Of a stretch of DNA of 5,887 nucleotides, positions 5,846 to 5,887 are shown piece after piece. The translations under genes and the position numbers were made by a program. The stretch spans positions 1-5,887 of the forward strand of contig DPBN01000107.1 in the NCBI GenBank assembly GCA_003516955.1. The letters run 5' to 3'. Source of the DNA: Armatimonadota bacterium. Its GTDB lineage: Bacteria; Armatimonadota; Fimbriimonadia; Fimbriimonadales; Fimbriimonadaceae. Every line of letters starts with the position of its first letter. Position 1 is the stretch's first letter. The notes beneath the pieces were generated by a model. The model was not told where the DNA came from and made no database searches. It saw only the letters and a program-made list of their open reading frames with translations.

Positions 5846-5862
5846 CGACCGTGCCACGGTCG
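5846..5862. other. Short hairpin
   Basis: CGACCGT (5846-5852) and ACGGTCG (5856-5862) form a perfect seven-base stem around GCC. No T-run follows. It may be the 3' flank structure of a gene beyond the window, but nothing here shows that. Confidence 0.35.
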
Positions 5863-5887
5863 CCCAGAGCACCCTCCACCCCAACCC

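Larger units (their letters stand above)
5139..5887. other. Non-coding, repeat- and hairpin-rich region downstream of tRNA-His
   Basis: About 750 bases with no supported gene. One minus-strand frame stays open for 267 codons across nearly all of it. It runs through every palindromic repeat and ends inside the antisense of the tRNA, so it is almost certainly chance. The region holds the repeat copies, the long palindrome, the hairpins and the G-quadruplex motif listed separately. A weak stem (GAAG/CTTC at 5152-5163) lies just after the tRNA without a clear T-run. The last 150 bases contain only a hairpin at 5846-5862. Confidence 0.6.

Noticed and set aside
5081..5884. A 267-codon minus-strand frame through the whole region downstream of the tRNA
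   Set aside because: It reads through every palindromic repeat and ends as RNRTLDLLSHSQAL, which is the antisense translation of the tRNA, a well-known source of spurious proteins.

Overview
The window is GC-rich throughout, with G/C-biased third codon positions in every real gene and long shadow reading frames opposite them. The gene set (bacterial-type folate enzyme, two-domain GspF/PilC inner-membrane protein, J-domain protein, encoded CCA on a bacterial tRNA-His) indicates a diderm bacterium. The large membrane protein belongs to the DUF6785/DUF6784 type, which I associate from memory with Armatimonadota, Planctomycetota and Verrucomicrobiota. That makes one of those phyla, perhaps a GC-rich Armatimonadota lineage, the best guess. 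No marker gene here settles it.

Layout. Positions 1-2130 carry three minus-strand genes read right to left: folK, then 15 bases later a GspF/PilC-family gene, then 61 bases later a J-domain gene that runs off the left edge. FolK and the GspF-like gene look like one transcription unit. The J-domain gene may also have its own promoter in an AT-rich island at about 315-330. A 62-base divergent gap separates folK from the plus-strand gene at 2193-4145, a 650-residue polytopic membrane protein of unknown function that resembles the OPT-transporter superfamily.

After 4145 there are no convincing protein genes. Positions 4146-5018 are an unusually long GC-rich spacer with scattered small hairpins. 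It ends in a plausible sigma-70 promoter (TTGACG, 18-base spacer, TTCAAT) feeding a tRNA-His (GTG) with encoded CCA, an encoded G-1 and an unusual G-G mismatch in the T arm. Positions 5139-5887 are again non-coding but densely structured. They hold at least three alignable copies of a GC-rich palindromic repeat, probably two further degenerate ones, a near-perfect long palindrome at 5353-5389, other hairpins and a G-quadruplex motif at 5687-5709.

How the genes work together. No single pathway links them. FolK acts in cytoplasmic folate synthesis, the GspF-like protein in assembly of a type II secretion or type IV pilus machine, and the J-protein as an Hsp70 co-chaperone. The operon looks like a mixed housekeeping cluster. 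I see no sign of CRISPR, transposase, phage or a defence system. The most interesting material is the uncharacterised membrane protein and the repeat-rich non-coding DNA around the tRNA.
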